The notes under the pieces are model-generated. The model worked only from the letters and a program-made list of their open reading frames with translations, ran no database searches and was not told the origin of the DNA. The position numbers and the translations under genes were made by a program. Source: Orientallactaga sibirica (lineage: Eukaryota; Chordata; Mammalia; Rodentia; Dipodidae). From it: a stretch of DNA of 64,000 nucleotides. The stretch lies in the NCBI GenBank assembly GCA_036365145.1, contig JAEOAD010000240.1:2232001-2296000 (forward strand), read 5' to 3'. Shown here in pieces: positions 43,885 to 55,432 of the stretch; positions within the stretch are counted from its first letter, which is position 1, and each line of letters begins with the position of its first letter.

Positions 43885-44394
43885 AACACAACAGAGAATC
43901 TTCAAAAATAAACACGAATTCTAATTTTACCGTAAATCCAACATTTCCCTATCGAAAGTGTAAAGTATATTTGTCTACTTCTATTAGGTTTCAAGCATGT
44001 TTTAAATAATCTAGAATGTCCTAACATGTGGCCAGTTATGGGGTTCCTGGGGAAGAGACTGTCATCAGGACTGATGGAACCCACAGTGCTTTAGCTCATG
44101 AGGCTTTTTTTCTTCTTTTCTCTCCTTAAAGTGAAGCCATTTATTTCCCACATTATGAAAGATGAGTACTTGTTTTAGAATTTGACCTAGATTTGATATT
44201 ACTATCTGCTTGTTGCAGTGAGCCAAGAAATCACTTTAAAATTATAGACAGAATGTCATTTTTGTTCACAATTATCCATAGACACATACAAAATTAAATT
44301 ATAATATTAAAGTAAACAATATGATGAATTCTTATTGCAGTATATACAGATTTGCCTCATTTGTAAAAATATTTTTATATTTATTTGCTCATGT

Positions 44395-44551
44395 GTGTGT
44401 GTATATACATGGGCACACCAGGGTCTCTTACTGCTGCAAACATCAGACACTTGCAGAGATTTTTGAGTCCAGCTTATGTGGGTGGCTGGAGAATTGAATT
44501 CAGGATGGCAGGCTTTGCAAGCAAGCACCTTTAACTACTGTCCTCAGCCCC
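44395..44551 (-). mobile_element. B2-like SINE, antisense, 3'-truncated
   Basis: TCCAGCTTATGTGGGTGGCTGGAGAATTGAATTCAGG and GGCTTTGCAAGCAAGCACC, ending CCTCAGCCCC. Diverged. Confidence 0.8.
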
Positions 44552-44699
44552 TCTTTTACTTCTTATTCTACAATAAACTATTTCTATAACCTTCCAAACT
44601 ACTTTCTTTTCATCAAACTTCACTTTTTTTGCTATGCCATGGCATGTTTCACTGGAACGATTGTTATATTTGGTCTTATGTAAATATATTGAAATAAAT

Positions 44700-44808
44700 A
44701 TTATTTTTAATATTACTTGTTCACTCATCAGGTTAAATGAAGATTTCAAGTAAAATAAGAGTTTTAAGAGCTGCTGTCTCTCAGTGAACAAGTAATATTA
44801 AAAATAAT
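44700..44808. repeat. Inverted repeat with 26-bp perfect arms
   Basis: Arm 44700-44725 (ATTATTTTTAATATTACTTG, then TTCACT) is the exact reverse complement of 44783-44808. The spacer is 57 bp. No recognised element lies inside. Confidence 0.95.
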
Positions 44809-47591
44809 GTGTTAAATGGACTAACTATATAAAATGTTAGTCACAGGTCAGCAGATCAAAGATAATAGATCTACTAGCCAACATATGCTTAAATTCATTA
44901 ATAAGCAGGAAAATAAAGACTCAATATTGGGATATAACTTTAGAGTTATTAAACTAGAAAAACCTGAATTACTTCTGAAAATGGGAGAAAGTTACTTCAG
45001 CCGTTTTAGAAAGCAACCTGGCAGCATCTGAGAACATTAAAAGCATGTTTAGTTGCCACCAGCAAACCTGCTAACTCTTACTCCGAATCCTATCAAAATG
45101 GAAGTCCAAAAGCATCAGCATTCATAAAGATATTTTACATTTCTTCCTATAGATGTTTACTAAGTTCTAAGCATTTTGTCATCACTGCGGTGGCTCTGCA
45201 CTCACAGATTACTACAGCCCAAGTAGGATGAGTGACTGGAGTTTCTGAGAGGAGCAGTGTAGTCAGGAAGTCACAGTGAGCTCACTGAAGAGCAAATGTC
45301 TGTGGCTATAACAAAATGCCTGTTTTCATTTTCTTGGGTTAAGTCCCGTGGTCCATGAAAGAGGAACAGAATAGAGACGCCTGTGCATAGGGAAAACATA
45401 ACCCATAAATTTGTCATGAAATAAAAATGTGTTAGTAAACGGCACAGGCACTCTAATTTTTTAACCACACTAGACATAGACTATGAGATGCGTAATAAAA
45501 ATAGGATCCATGTGTACATGTGCATGAGAAAAAATAGAGGCTTTTGTTAAATATAGTTAAGATGCTGTTTGGCTCAGAAGCCTGGTAAGCAGTATGCTCT
45601 CAAAAGACAATAAAGTAAGACATGGGAAGAACTTATTTAAAAGGTTTATTAAACTTAGATTATAACCTGATAATAAGGCTATGTGATACTAACTTGATAA
45701 TCTCAGATAAATGTAGGTTCAATCAATAATTTCACTTGTTAAAGACTTTCATAAACTTTTCCTTTTTCCTTTCTCCTCCTTCCTTTCTTCCTCTATGCCT
45801 CCCTCCTTCCTTCCCTTCATTTCCTCATCATTTTTCAGTGGAAGAAAAGACTCTAGCCAAACCCACGTTCTAAACCCTGTTCATCTCATTCTGATCCCAC
45901 CATTTCACTATTTAATGATGAGGCAAAACCAGGAGCATTTAAACCATGACATTTAAATGCCCCAAAAGTAGTGCTGGGTAGTTTCTAAAGTAGAAATATT
46001 ACACAGGAAAAGAATAGGTAACATTAAAAACAAACTAAGCAGATACCCCATTAGAAACTGGTGAAAGAAGCAAGGGCTTTCAGGAAGAGACCACCACAGA
46101 TTTTAAAAAATGACCCGTAGAAACAGTCCACTTTGTCCCTGTTGTCAGTTCATGAAAATACATTAGCGTGGGCTCTCTTCTGGAAGGCTAGGGCCTCCAT
46201 GGAATAATTAAAATGTTCCAGAGTCCAAGGGCTGCCTGGCCTGGCTCCCACATCAACAGCAAAACAACTACACAGTGACCACCTCCATTTGCCCTCCCTC
46301 CCTCTGCTGCCTGTCCAGAGAGCAGAGTTGGGTCTACACCCAGGCTGGCTGCACCACCTCCCCATGCCTTGGCCTCCCCAACTGTGTGTGCTCCCCCACC
46401 AAGGACCCCAGAGCCAGCCGCCTGCTCTATGACAGGAGAACACAGAGGTCATAGTTAGAGAATGAGAGCCATTCATACAACAAAAAAAAAAAACCCTGCT
46501 GTAAACCCTGTTTGGCAGGGGCCACTGGCCATCTGTCCACTTTCTGTGGCTGTGCTGCATATAGGGATTCCAGGAATGTACCGGCCTACAAAGCCAAACC
46601 AGGTACTTTTCCTCTGTGCTAGCTGTTGTTGCCTTGAACCTTTCTGTCTGCTTCTATATTAGATGTAGACACTATTATTTATAAACTAAGACTGGCAATG
46701 ACTCATAGTGAATACAAATAAAAAATAAAAGACTGCAAGTTGTCATCATTGTTTAAGAGCGGAACAAAATTAAAATGCTCCAGAATTGGAGAACCAACTC
46801 ACTGTCTCACCTCCTCAGGAGCGTCTTCATGTGACAGGCAGGGCATGGGCATGGGCATGTGGGAGATGATGGTAAGAGCACCAGCCTCATCATGCATATT
46901 CATAAGTGGCAACCTGAGTGCCCATGCAAAACCCCAGCATAAGTGTGTTTCCTGCACACACTTTGCATCTACACTGCCAGGAAGCTGAAGCCCTGGGGAG
47001 ACCAGAGCCTTGCTGTTCCAACTCCTGATTCAGAGAATGAGGGCTTTTGGCTCAGCAGAATGAGGGCTGTTAACAGTGATGTAACCACACATTGACTGCA
47101 TTTTCTGCAGGGCCCATAGTAGCTGAAAAAGCACCCATCTGTCAAGGAGGCAGTTTTAGAGCCACCACTGTGTAAATGTGAATTTCAAGGCTTTGACTAT
47201 GAAAAAGCAAAAAGGAACATGGGAATTTACTTTCAATAATGCCTTGGGTATTTATTAATCATACTCCAGTGGAGAAGGAGGTCAGTAGAGCACGCATGGC
47301 AAGATCATTGCACTCCTACACTACCTTTCTTCTCAATAGACTTTCTACAACTAAATACCCAGAGTTACTTTCAACTGCAGACAACATAAGCCAAGGGTCT
47401 AGTTTCAGCGGGCTCTGGAGTGGCATTAGAGGTGAGGTAGTTAACACGGTGGCCTTTCAGCAGGATTTGCAGAGACATGGACTGGTATTTCCATTCATTT
47501 ACTGAGCACATATTTATTGAATGTCACTAAGTATTAAATACTGTTTTAGGCACTTGGAAAATGGCAATGAACAGTCAAAAATCACTTCATT
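44809..47591. other. Unassigned unique-looking sequence
   Basis: No repeat that I can name, apart from three tandem GGGCAT units at 46843-46860. The frame on the minus strand at 46150-46560 (136 codons) lies in a GC-richer patch but shows no domain. Confidence 0.5.
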
Positions 47592-47710
47592 GAGTCATGT
47601 TCATACTTGTAATTCTAGCACTTGGGAGCAGGAGGATCAGTCGTTCAAGGTCACCTCATCTACATTGCAAATTTAAGGCCAGCTTGGGCCACAGCCCTGC
47701 CTCAAAACAT
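47592..47710 (+). mobile_element. B1-like SINE
   Basis: CTTGTAATTCTAGCACTTGGGAGCAGGAGGATCAG to GGCCACAGCCCTGCCTC; diverged. Confidence 0.8.
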
Positions 47711-48167
47711 CAGCAACAGTCCCTTCATCATGAACACCATGTGACTGCCTGAGACTTCATGTTGTGATACTATTCCAAGAGAAAGAACATCTTATCATGG
47801 GCCTGTCACCAAAGGGGCCAGACCTTTTTGCTTGATTTCTTTCAAATTCTTTTGAGTCTGTGTGAAAAATTGGTATATGTGTGCAAGTGTGTTGTGTGAA
47901 GTGAGGAGGGGTGAGGAGGGAGTAAACAATGTAGAAATAGAGAATGAACTGAGAGGAAGATTATCCAAAAAGTGATTTAAAATAATTTATCTTTGTAATC
48001 TAGTAAAACCCCAAAAGATGTGAGTATTGGGAACACAAAAGAACTGAAGAAAGTCACAAAATATTATCAAGATATTAACTTCCTCAATTGAATCTATGAC
48101 TCCAATATAAAACATGTTTCATAATGTTTTGAACTAGATAAATTGAGATTCAGAAGCATGAAGAAAA

Positions 48168-48225
48168 TCCTCTCTCTCTCTCTCTGCCTCTTTCTCACTC
48201 TCTCTTAAATAAATAAAAAAATTTT
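48168..48225 (+). mobile_element. Severed tail of a B2-like SINE
   Basis: (CT)n, TGCCTCTTTCTCACTCTCTC, then TTAAATAAATAAAAAAATTTTT, with no body upstream: a strongly 5'-truncated copy. Confidence 0.7.
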
Positions 48226-48579
48226 TAAACTCCAATGGGCAAAGTGTAGTGAGGGAGAAAAGAACTAGCCCCACAAGATGCATAAAAGCAAAGCTTCACT
48301 AAGTACAAAATCTACAGTGAGACACTAGCCCGTAAGCAGACAAAACAGTGGGACTGAATTAAATGCCCAGAATCAGTTTGAAGCCCTTTTGGAAATGTAC
48401 CATGTGACCAAAGCTGCACCTTCCCTTATCCTCACTAGCACAGTCAGTCATGCTGCACACTCTGCCTTCTTCCTAGGAGGCTTGCACTAACCCAGGGCCC
48501 TGGGCATGGAGGAATTTGGGATTAATCATGCTGGCTTAGATAGCAAGACACCTGGCCCTCATGCTACTCTACCACTTTT

Positions 48580-48720
48580 AGCTTGGCATTTTCAGCATAG
48601 AGCTTAACTGTGCTGAGGTTTGGTTTCATTGTTTATAATAAAAGGATAATAAAACCTACCTCAGAAAATTACTGAGTATAAACTGATACACATTAACCTG
48701 CCCCAAAAATAGTAACTATG
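48580..48720 (+). mobile_element. MIR SINE (ancient)
   Basis: GAGCTTAACTGTGCTGAGG, TGGTTTCATTGTTTATAATAAAAGGATAATAAAACCTACCTCAG and ATTACTGAGTATAAACTGATAC follow the MIR order (CTTAACCTCTCTGAGCCTCAG, CTCATCTGTAAAATGGGGATAATA, CCTACCTCATAGG). Confidence 0.75.
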
Positions 48721-48844
48721 CAAAAAAAATAAATATATTCTAGTTCAGTAGCTTAACAGACACCTTAACTGACGATTTCTGGTCTTGTGTGCTTTACCAT
48801 ACAATATGCCAGTAAGATACAGGAAAAGGAAAGGATTATATCTG

Positions 48845-49124
48845 TGTGTGTGTGTTCATATGTCAATTCAGGTACACATCTGGAGGTCAGATGACAACCT
48901 TGGAGGCAGGGTTTCTCCATGTTTACCACTGCTTTCACCAGGTTAGCTGGCTACAAGCATCTGGAAGATTATTTTGTCTCTGCCTCCTATCTTGCCATAG
49001 GTGTGCTGGGATTACAGATGGCCAGAATATCATCCAGTATCCAGATTTTCACATGGGTTCTGGGGATTCAGGTACTCAAGCTTGCATAGCCAGTGCTTTA
49101 TCCACTAAGCCTTCTACCCAACCC
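48845..49124 (-). mobile_element. Composite R-type SINE, antisense
   Basis: A GT tail, CTGGAGGTCAGATGACAACCTTGG, GTGTGCTGGGATTACAG and CACATGGGTTCTGGGGATTCAGG, ending CTTCTACCCAACCC. Confidence 0.85.
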
Positions 49125-50625
49125 TGAAGAATTACATTTAAACTCAACTTTTAGAACCAGTGATTTCCTTACAGAGGAGATCAAGGTGAGTGGGTTGGGA
49201 AAGAGAAGCTGTGGTTGCACAGTACAAGAAATAACCCTCTGACTTCCAGGTCTGGGAATAAGAGGTGGAGCTTTTTAAAGAGGGCCCTGGGTGCAGCATG
49301 GTGCCGGTAGAAATAGCACTGTGTGAAGGGACCATGCAAGGCCTGAGTATGGTGTCAAAATGGAGACTCACCTTTGCACAAAAGAAGTTTGAACAATTTA
49401 CAGTAAGGGTAGAAATATAAACAAATTAGCATATAAACCTTTAATTTGTATCCTTTGTTGTATCATGTAGCCCAGAACCTGAGGAACGAAAGGATGCTAA
49501 AGTGAGTTGTTCCATTAAAACTAGAAGCCACATTTCTCTTGGTAAACTTCAGGACCAAGGACAATCACGGGGGCCATAGCAGACAGAGCAGTGTGTTGAT
49601 GGAGGTTGAAGCAGTCAAAGGAAGGCACGGGGCACAGTTTAATGGCTGCAGTAGCCATATTAGACAATGAGATGACTGATTGGTGCAATGCTTGTTGAAT
49701 TACTGATTTAACTTTTTAGACAAGTGATGAAAAGTACACTTGCTGCTATCCAGAGTTACTTACGTGGAGGCAGGAGACAGATAATGTCATCTTCTCCCTA
49801 GATACTTAAGTCTTGAACCCATGAGAATGGAAACAGTATATGGCTTTAAGGTGTCCTGTAGTGCAAGGAATCATACGATTGGTGGTTTTGTTTTTTTGTT
49901 GTTGTTGTTGTTTTGTTTTTGTATGAAATAATAGAAGAGAAAGGCTCAACAAGGTTAGGAACATGGGAGGCTAGCAGGCTATGCATCCATTGATAACAGA
50001 AATGTTCAGGTCTGATTAGGGTTTTGTAAGAAGGGGAGAGATGGAACATAAATGTTATTTTGTATGCATATAATTATATCCAACTCAACTAACATTTGAC
50101 ACAAACTCCACTAGAAATAGAATTTAAGTTATAGATGCAATAAATTCAGGATTACAGTGAAGGGTTTTCTGCTAGTTTTCATCATGGAGCTAAGTTTTTC
50201 CCATTCATCACAGGTATAAAATAGACTTATGAAGGTTGTGCTCATTCCTGACTTACATCTTCTCTAAGGAAAGTGTGTGCTATAGACACTTACAAACGAA
50301 CCCTTCCTCCCTCACCTTACTTGACAGGAAAGAGCTGAGAAGCACTTTTTGACAGTCTTGCTAATGCAGCATTGGCAGCTCTGCCATCTGTCTCCCTCCA
50401 AAGTTCACAAGCTGCTAAATTAATGAATTTCCTTTTTGTCATCATTTTGGCCCTCTTTTGGACATTGATCATTAAAAAGGTGAGCTGTTACTAGGTCAAT
50501 GTGTGGATTCCAGATGGATGTCAGAGATGGGATAATAGGTGCTTGTGATGTGAGCATAAGATGTACATAATCAGCATATATTTCACAATGCTACCTAAGA
50601 AAATCAGCACCATCTTTTTCTCATT
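49125..50625. other. No recognisable feature
   Basis: 1.5 kb of unassigned sequence. A short T/G-rich stretch (GTTGTTGTTGTTGTTTTG, about 49898-49915) is the only simple repeat. Confidence 0.5.
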
Positions 50626-50633
50626 AACACCTT

Positions 50634-50895
50634 TTTTATTATTATTTTATTCATTTTTGGAGAGAGACACAGAGAAAAGACAGACAGAGAGGGAGAGGGA
50701 GACAGATAGAGATGGGCGTGCCAGCAGTCTCTCAGCTGCTGTGAACGAAATCCAGATGTGTGCACCCCTTGTGGTCAAGTGCAGCATTGCGCCCTTGCAT
50801 CACCGCATCTGGCTAAACATGGGACCTGGAGATTGGAACCGGGTTCTTAGGCTTAGCAGTCAGGCCCCTTAACCGCTAAGCCATCTCTCCAGCCC
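50634..50895 (-). mobile_element. B2-like SINE, antisense, long form
   Basis: An inverted tail and GA-rich tract, the GTGTGTGCACCCCTTGTGG and CATCTGGCTAAACATGGGACC segments of the longer SINE form (as at 1773), ending GCTAAGCCATCTCTCCAGCCC. AACACCTT flanks it at 50626-50633 and 50896-50903. Confidence 0.96.
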
Positions 50896-51182
50896 AACAC
50901 CTTATTTTTTAATAACTGGATTGATTGCTCATTCAATTCACTTAAATTAGCTCCTGGTTTCCTATCTCACAGTTCCTAGGTTAACTCAGATCCTTGAATA
51001 TTTTTCTAAAAATTGTGGAAAATAATACATTTCCTTTTCTGTTTCCATTCAACTTTTTTTTAACTACAGAACTTATATTTTCCCACTGAGAGCCCAAGAA
51101 TACATATTAAGCAATTGGTAATCAGGAAGGTCTTTTTCATGCCATTTAAATTTTTAGGGATAATAGAAAGAAAACAATGCTG

Positions 51183-51404
51183 GGCTGGATAGAGGGCTTA
51201 GCGGTTAAGGCACATGCCTGCAAAGCCTAAGGACCACCATTCAATTCTCCAGATCACATGTAAGCCAGATGCACAAGGGTGCGCGCAAGCATTTAGAGTT
51301 CATTTGCAGTGGCTAGAGGCCCTGGCGTGCCCATTCTCACTCCTCTCTCTCTCTTTTTCCTTCTCTCTGTCTCAAATAAATAAAATAAAAATAAAATCTT
51401 AAAA
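51183..51404 (+). mobile_element. B2-like SINE
   Basis: GGGCTGGATAGAGGGCTTAGCGGTTAAGG to CTGTCTCAAATAAATAAAATA. AGAAAGAAAACA precedes the element and recurs after the tail, a likely target duplication blurred by the A-rich tail. Confidence 0.95.
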
Positions 51405-51472
51405 AAAGAAAGAAAGAAAACATGCCATTTTGGGGGAGGTATTTCTGGAAGTGAAAGTAAGTTGCAATATCT

Positions 51473-51716
51473 TTTTTTTTTTTGGAGAGAGACACAGAGA
51501 GGGAGAAAGAGGGAGAGGAAGACAGATAGAGAATGAGCGTGCCAGCAGCCTCTCAGCCACTGTGAACAAACTCCAGATGCGTGTGCCCCTTGTGGGTAAG
51601 TGCAGCATTGCACCCTTGCATCACTGCATCTGGCTAAATGTGGGACCTGGAGATTGGAACTGGCATTCTTAGGCTTAGGAGGCAGGCCCATTAACCACTA
51701 AGCCATCTCTCCAGCC
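51473..51716 (-). mobile_element. B2-like SINE, antisense, long form
   Basis: GGAGAGAGACACAGAGAGGG..., then the long-form middle, ending CTAAGCCATCTCTCCAGCCC. AATATCTTTT occurs at both edges (about 51465 and 51721). Confidence 0.95.
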
Positions 51717-51869
51717 CTGTAATATCTTTTGAATATAAAGAAGGATATATCTACTGAATAAGACTGCATGTAGAGCCAGAATTGTAGTTGGTCTGATGTG
51801 CTTTTAAAAACAGACACTCCTTGTGGTATATAAAAGCATAGGCCTTAGATAGTACTAGGTCTGAGCTGA

Positions 51870-52046
51870 GTGGGGCAAGCAGGGCTAGACTATGGCACTG
51901 CAAGGCCTGTCCCAGTAACATCCTTCTTTTAACAAGACTCCACCTCCAAAAGGCTTGGCAACTTTCCCAAACATCACTACCTACTGAGGATTAAGTATTC
52001 ATACACACGAGGCTATGGGAGTATTTACATTCAAACCACCATGCAT
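51870..52046 (-). mobile_element. MaLR LTR 5' part, antisense (ORR1-like)
   Basis: On the minus strand: ATGGTGGTTTGAATGTAAAT, CCCATAGCCTCGTGTG and CCTTTTGGAGGTGGAGTCTTG, the ordered start of ORR1-type LTRs. The 3' half is absent. Confidence 0.8.
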
Positions 52047-52107
52047 GATCCTGAAGTTACTATCCTTCTTCCAAAGGAACAATGCAAAAACAAACAAACA
52101 GTTTACA

Positions 52108-52305
52108 GGCTGGGGAGATTGCTCAGTGGCTAAGGCACTTGCCTGCAAAACAGAAGGACCAAGGTCTGATTCCCCAGCACCCACTTAAGCCAGATACACA
52201 AGGTGGCACATACATCTGGAATTTGTTTGCAGTGACTAGAGGCCCTGGCATATCCATCCTCTCTCTTTCTCTCTCTCTCCCTCTCAAGTAAATAAATAAA
52301 ATATT
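52108..52305 (+). mobile_element. B2-like SINE
   Basis: GGCTGGGGAGATTGCTCAGTGGCTAAGG to CTCAAGTAAATAAATAAAATA; the head is closer to the CTCAG form than to CTTAG. Confidence 0.93.
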
Positions 52306-52599
52306 TAAAAACCAATTCAGAAAACATGGGTTCCCATCCAAAGTCTTATATGTAATTTATATTCACAGCATTGTATTCTTGAGACTATGATTCCCTGGAC
52401 TGCTCTGAGATACATGTTCTTGTTCATATCAGAACCTCAGAACAGGGACATGATCGGAGTGAGGTAAGGCACTGAAGTTCAGGCATAAATGACTTTTTTT
52501 ATCTACAATTTCCTGATAGGATTTTATGGGCCAGTCTCCTTGTAAAGTTTATTTTTTAAGAATGGAAGTTTGCATTGTGGTACAAAGAGGATCACGACA

Positions 52600-52972
52600 C
52601 CAGAAAAAGGCTGAAGGAGACAAACACAGAGAACATCCAACTCCTACTAAGCCAGATATCCAGATACCCAGATATCCAGAGACACAGAGGCGCCCAAAAC
52701 CTCATCATTGAAGTAGAACTAAAATGACCCCAATGTGGCTCAGGGAAACTCGCGGAAGAGGGGGCGGAAAGATTGTTAGAGTCACAAGTTGGGGCATTTT
52801 GTACAGAGACTTGGCCTATCCCCCAGAACTCTTGACTATCCCTACAATGCATGACCCACATTCCCCATTGATGAGGGTCCCTTTGGAAGAGGGAGGACAG
52901 GGAAGAATATAATGGAGTCACCATTACGAATGTAAAATTAGAATAATATACATAATTAAAAAAAAAAAAAAG
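52600..52972 (+). mobile_element. L1 3' UTR end (type I, L1-G)
   Basis: AACATCCAACTCCTACTAAGCC, AAGTAGAACTAAAATGACCCC, GGGCATTTTGTACAGAGAC and CATGACCCACATTCCCC, ending in ATTAAAAAAAAAAAAA. Only the last ~370 bases of an L1. A triplicated CCAGATA(T/C)CCAGA stretch sits at about 52652-52682. Confidence 0.93.
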
Positions 52973-53864
52973 AGCCCTATGTAGAGATCAGAAGATGGTG
53001 GGATTCACAGCCTTACCCCTTGCTGGTCCTGAGCAATTTTCCAGACTCCTTTAAGACCCGGCTGCCCCTGTCCACCAAATCCATTAGAGGTCCTGATGAG
53101 TGCCAGTGTGTGTCTAGCACGAAGTTACTTAGCATGCCTTAAACTCAGACGACAATGGGCCTGTCAAGCATCATTTCTTTTCCCCACATCACTCAGACCA
53201 GATCCTGTCACTTTCACTCCCTCCTGCTTTTCTTTCACAGTATCCAGGAGCTTGAGGCCACAACACATAGACATCAGCAAGACTTTGACATTCAGCTGAG
53301 GTACACGTGCTCTCATTCCTGGAAGCTGTGGTGGACTAAGGTTTCTGGCGGCTTGGGTGGTGGGTGCATATTAAATGCTGGATTGTTTGTGTCGGAGGTT
53401 GGATTTACTCCCCTTTCTTCTTTCAATAAGGAAAGCATGTAAGTCTTGCTTTATCTTCCTGTTTGCTGAGTAATTCAAACATTTTTCGTCTTGTCAAGCA
53501 AAACTGGAACTTTAAATTTGGTTTACATTTTCCTCCCTTTTCATTTTTAAACTTTTCTCATGCTCTCCTCTTTTTTGATCTCCTTGAGCCTTTTCAAAGT
53601 CTTTACACAGAACAGCTGCTTCACGTCTTGATCCTGATTTGGGGAGCTCTCCAGGCATAACGGCAGTGGTGGTGGGAGTTACAGCCCTGGCTGCCTCACT
53701 GTGTGATGCCTCTTCCACCACAGTCAGGGTGCATGCGTGCAGATAAAAATGCAACAATATCTAGCATCTCCATATTTTCTACTTTATACTATTTAATTTA
53801 TTCCTCCACTCTTCTTCTCTTCCCCTGAAAATAAAGGCTTGTAAGTCTGCCCTTATAATCTCCA
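52973..53864. other. No recognisable feature
   Basis: Unassigned. Short frames here (for example 53155-53442) have no domain or splice support. Confidence 0.5.
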
Positions 53865-54405
53865 CTTTGCTAGAGATCAAAGAATGATCTGACTTACTAT
53901 CTCTTACCTAAAGGAGTTTCATAGACCTGTTTTCCCATGAAAAACCTGAGCCCTTTCCTGGGAGGGATTCCCCTTTCCTGGAATTTAAATCTGATTCTGA
54001 AAGTGTGTTTGGTAACATCATGGATGGCCTCTTCTGAGGCAGCCCCTAGCCCAGGCAGATCCGTCCTCACTTTGGCTTACTTGAGCCTGAAGATGAAACC
54101 CACCACAATAAGGATATAAATAGACCATTACAAGGGGTAAGGGCTCTCTTGGATGCCTATTCATCACTTTTGAACCTCCAGGTTCTGATAAGTCTCCCCT
54201 TGTCTCAGCCAGGCTGGGCTGAGATGAGGGGAGAACCCTCGATGCCTCTCTACCACCAGCTGCCGTCCATATGGCAGGAGCTCTCTGCACTTTCCTTTCT
54301 TCTCTTTTCTCTCTAAATCTATTTTCATGTTTCCTTCAGGCCCACCACATGGACTCTCAGACAATGTGGGGTATCCAGTTCCCTTCCCTTACTTTATATG
54401 TCCTT
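53865..54405 (+). other. Possible degraded LTR-like sequence
   Basis: Contains GGATATAAATAG (TATA-like, about 54111) and further on CTCTCTAAATCTATTTTCATG, spaced as in a class I LTR. There is no clean TG...CA boundary, primer site or second copy. Weak. Confidence 0.25.
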
Positions 54406-54418
54406 AAATAAATATATA

Positions 54419-54605
54419 AGGCTGGAGAGATGGCTTAATGGTTATGGCATTTGCCTGCAAAGCCAAAGGACCTCGGTTTGACTCTCCAGGACCCATGTTA
54501 GCCAGATGCACAAGAGGATGCATCCATCTGGAGTTCATTTGCAGTGGCTGGAGGCCCTGGCATGCCCATTCTCTCTCAAATAAATAAATAAATATTATAA
54601 AAATA
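54419..54605 (+). mobile_element. B2-like SINE
   Basis: AGGCTGGAGAGATGGCTTAATGG to CATTCTCTCTCAAATAAATAAATAAATATT. The pyrimidine tract is much shortened. Confidence 0.95.
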
Positions 54606-55010
54606 CATTTTAAAAACATAATTGGCATATAATGAAAAAAAACACTTCGTACCAAAAGGATAACATTTAAATGCTCTTGGGATGAACTAAAATAAAGGTG
54701 GAAGGGGTCGGGAGATGCGCAGTTGATGTTTTTACCTCCCTGGCTCCTCTCATCTTCGTGCCCCAGCATTTGCTGTTCTTCTGGGTGAGGGGCCTGATAG
54801 GCGATCCTTTTGGTTTTGTTTCCATTTCTCTTCTCTCTCCACACCCCTCCCCCATTAAAAAAAGCAGTAAGTCCCAAGGATGAATCGAAGGGTTGATAAA
54901 ATAACGGTCCTCTCCCTCCCAAAGACATCCATGTCCTCTCCTCTAGTTTCCAGAATTGGTGAGTGTGTTTGAAATGCTCATGCCAGGGTCAAATGAAGGT
55001 TGCAGATGGG

Positions 55011-55121
55011 AGCCAGGTGTGGTGCTACACATTTAAACAATCACAGTACATAAGAGGCTAAGGTAAGAGAATCACTGTGAGTTCAAGGCCAGCCTGAACT
55101 GCAAAGTGAGACCTAGTTTCA

Positions 55122-55150
<29 letters not shown>
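55011..55150 (+). mobile_element. B1 SINE with ~32-base A tail
   Basis: AGCCAGGTGTGGTGCTACAC to GTGAGACCTAGTTTCAC, then uninterrupted A to 55152. AAGGTTGCAGATGG (54996-55009) and AAGGTTGTGGATGG (55151-55164) form a target duplication, 12 of 14. Confidence 0.93.
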
Positions 55151-55154
<4 letters not shown>

Positions 55155-55255
55155 TTGTGGATGGAATTAATGTTGCTAATTAGCTATGTAATGGACAGAA
55201 GTTTGTGGTTATGTGCTCAAGGTCAGTATAATCACTAAGGTCCTTAAAATGAAAG

Positions 55256-55432
55256 AAGCTCAGTGGTTAAAGGCACTTGTTTACAAAGCCTGCTGGCCTG
55301 GGTACCTTAAGCCAGATGCAAAAAGTGGCACAAGCATCTCATATTCTGTTTGCAGTGGCAAGAGATCTTGGTGCACACATACACATAAATAAATGAATAA
55401 ATAAGTAAATTTAAAAAAAAAAAAGAAAGAAA
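55256..55432 (+). mobile_element. B2-like SINE, headless
   Basis: AGCTCAGTGGTTAAAGGCAC...AAGCCAGATGCAAAAAGTGG...GCAGTGGCAAGAGATCTTGG, with an ATAAATAAATGAATAAATAAG tail. It lacks GGGCTGGAGAG and the CT tract. Confidence 0.85.

Noticed and set aside
46150..46560. 136-codon frame on the minus strand in a GC-richer patch
   Set aside because: Trp/Ser/Gly-rich composition, no recognisable domain, and no splice context or neighbouring exon. Chance frame is the simpler reading.
49898..49920. Possible inverted A tail of an antisense retroelement
   Set aside because: The T/G-rich stretch is followed by no SINE or L1 sequence on the expected side.
51293..51691. 132-codon frame on the minus strand
   Set aside because: It reads through two B2-like SINEs in opposite orientation; the RERERE-type runs come from the GA-rich tracts.
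53865..54405. ERV LTR with TATA box
   Set aside because: TATA-like and AAATCT signals are present, but there are no TG...CA ends, target duplication, primer site or second copy. Kept only as a weak feature.
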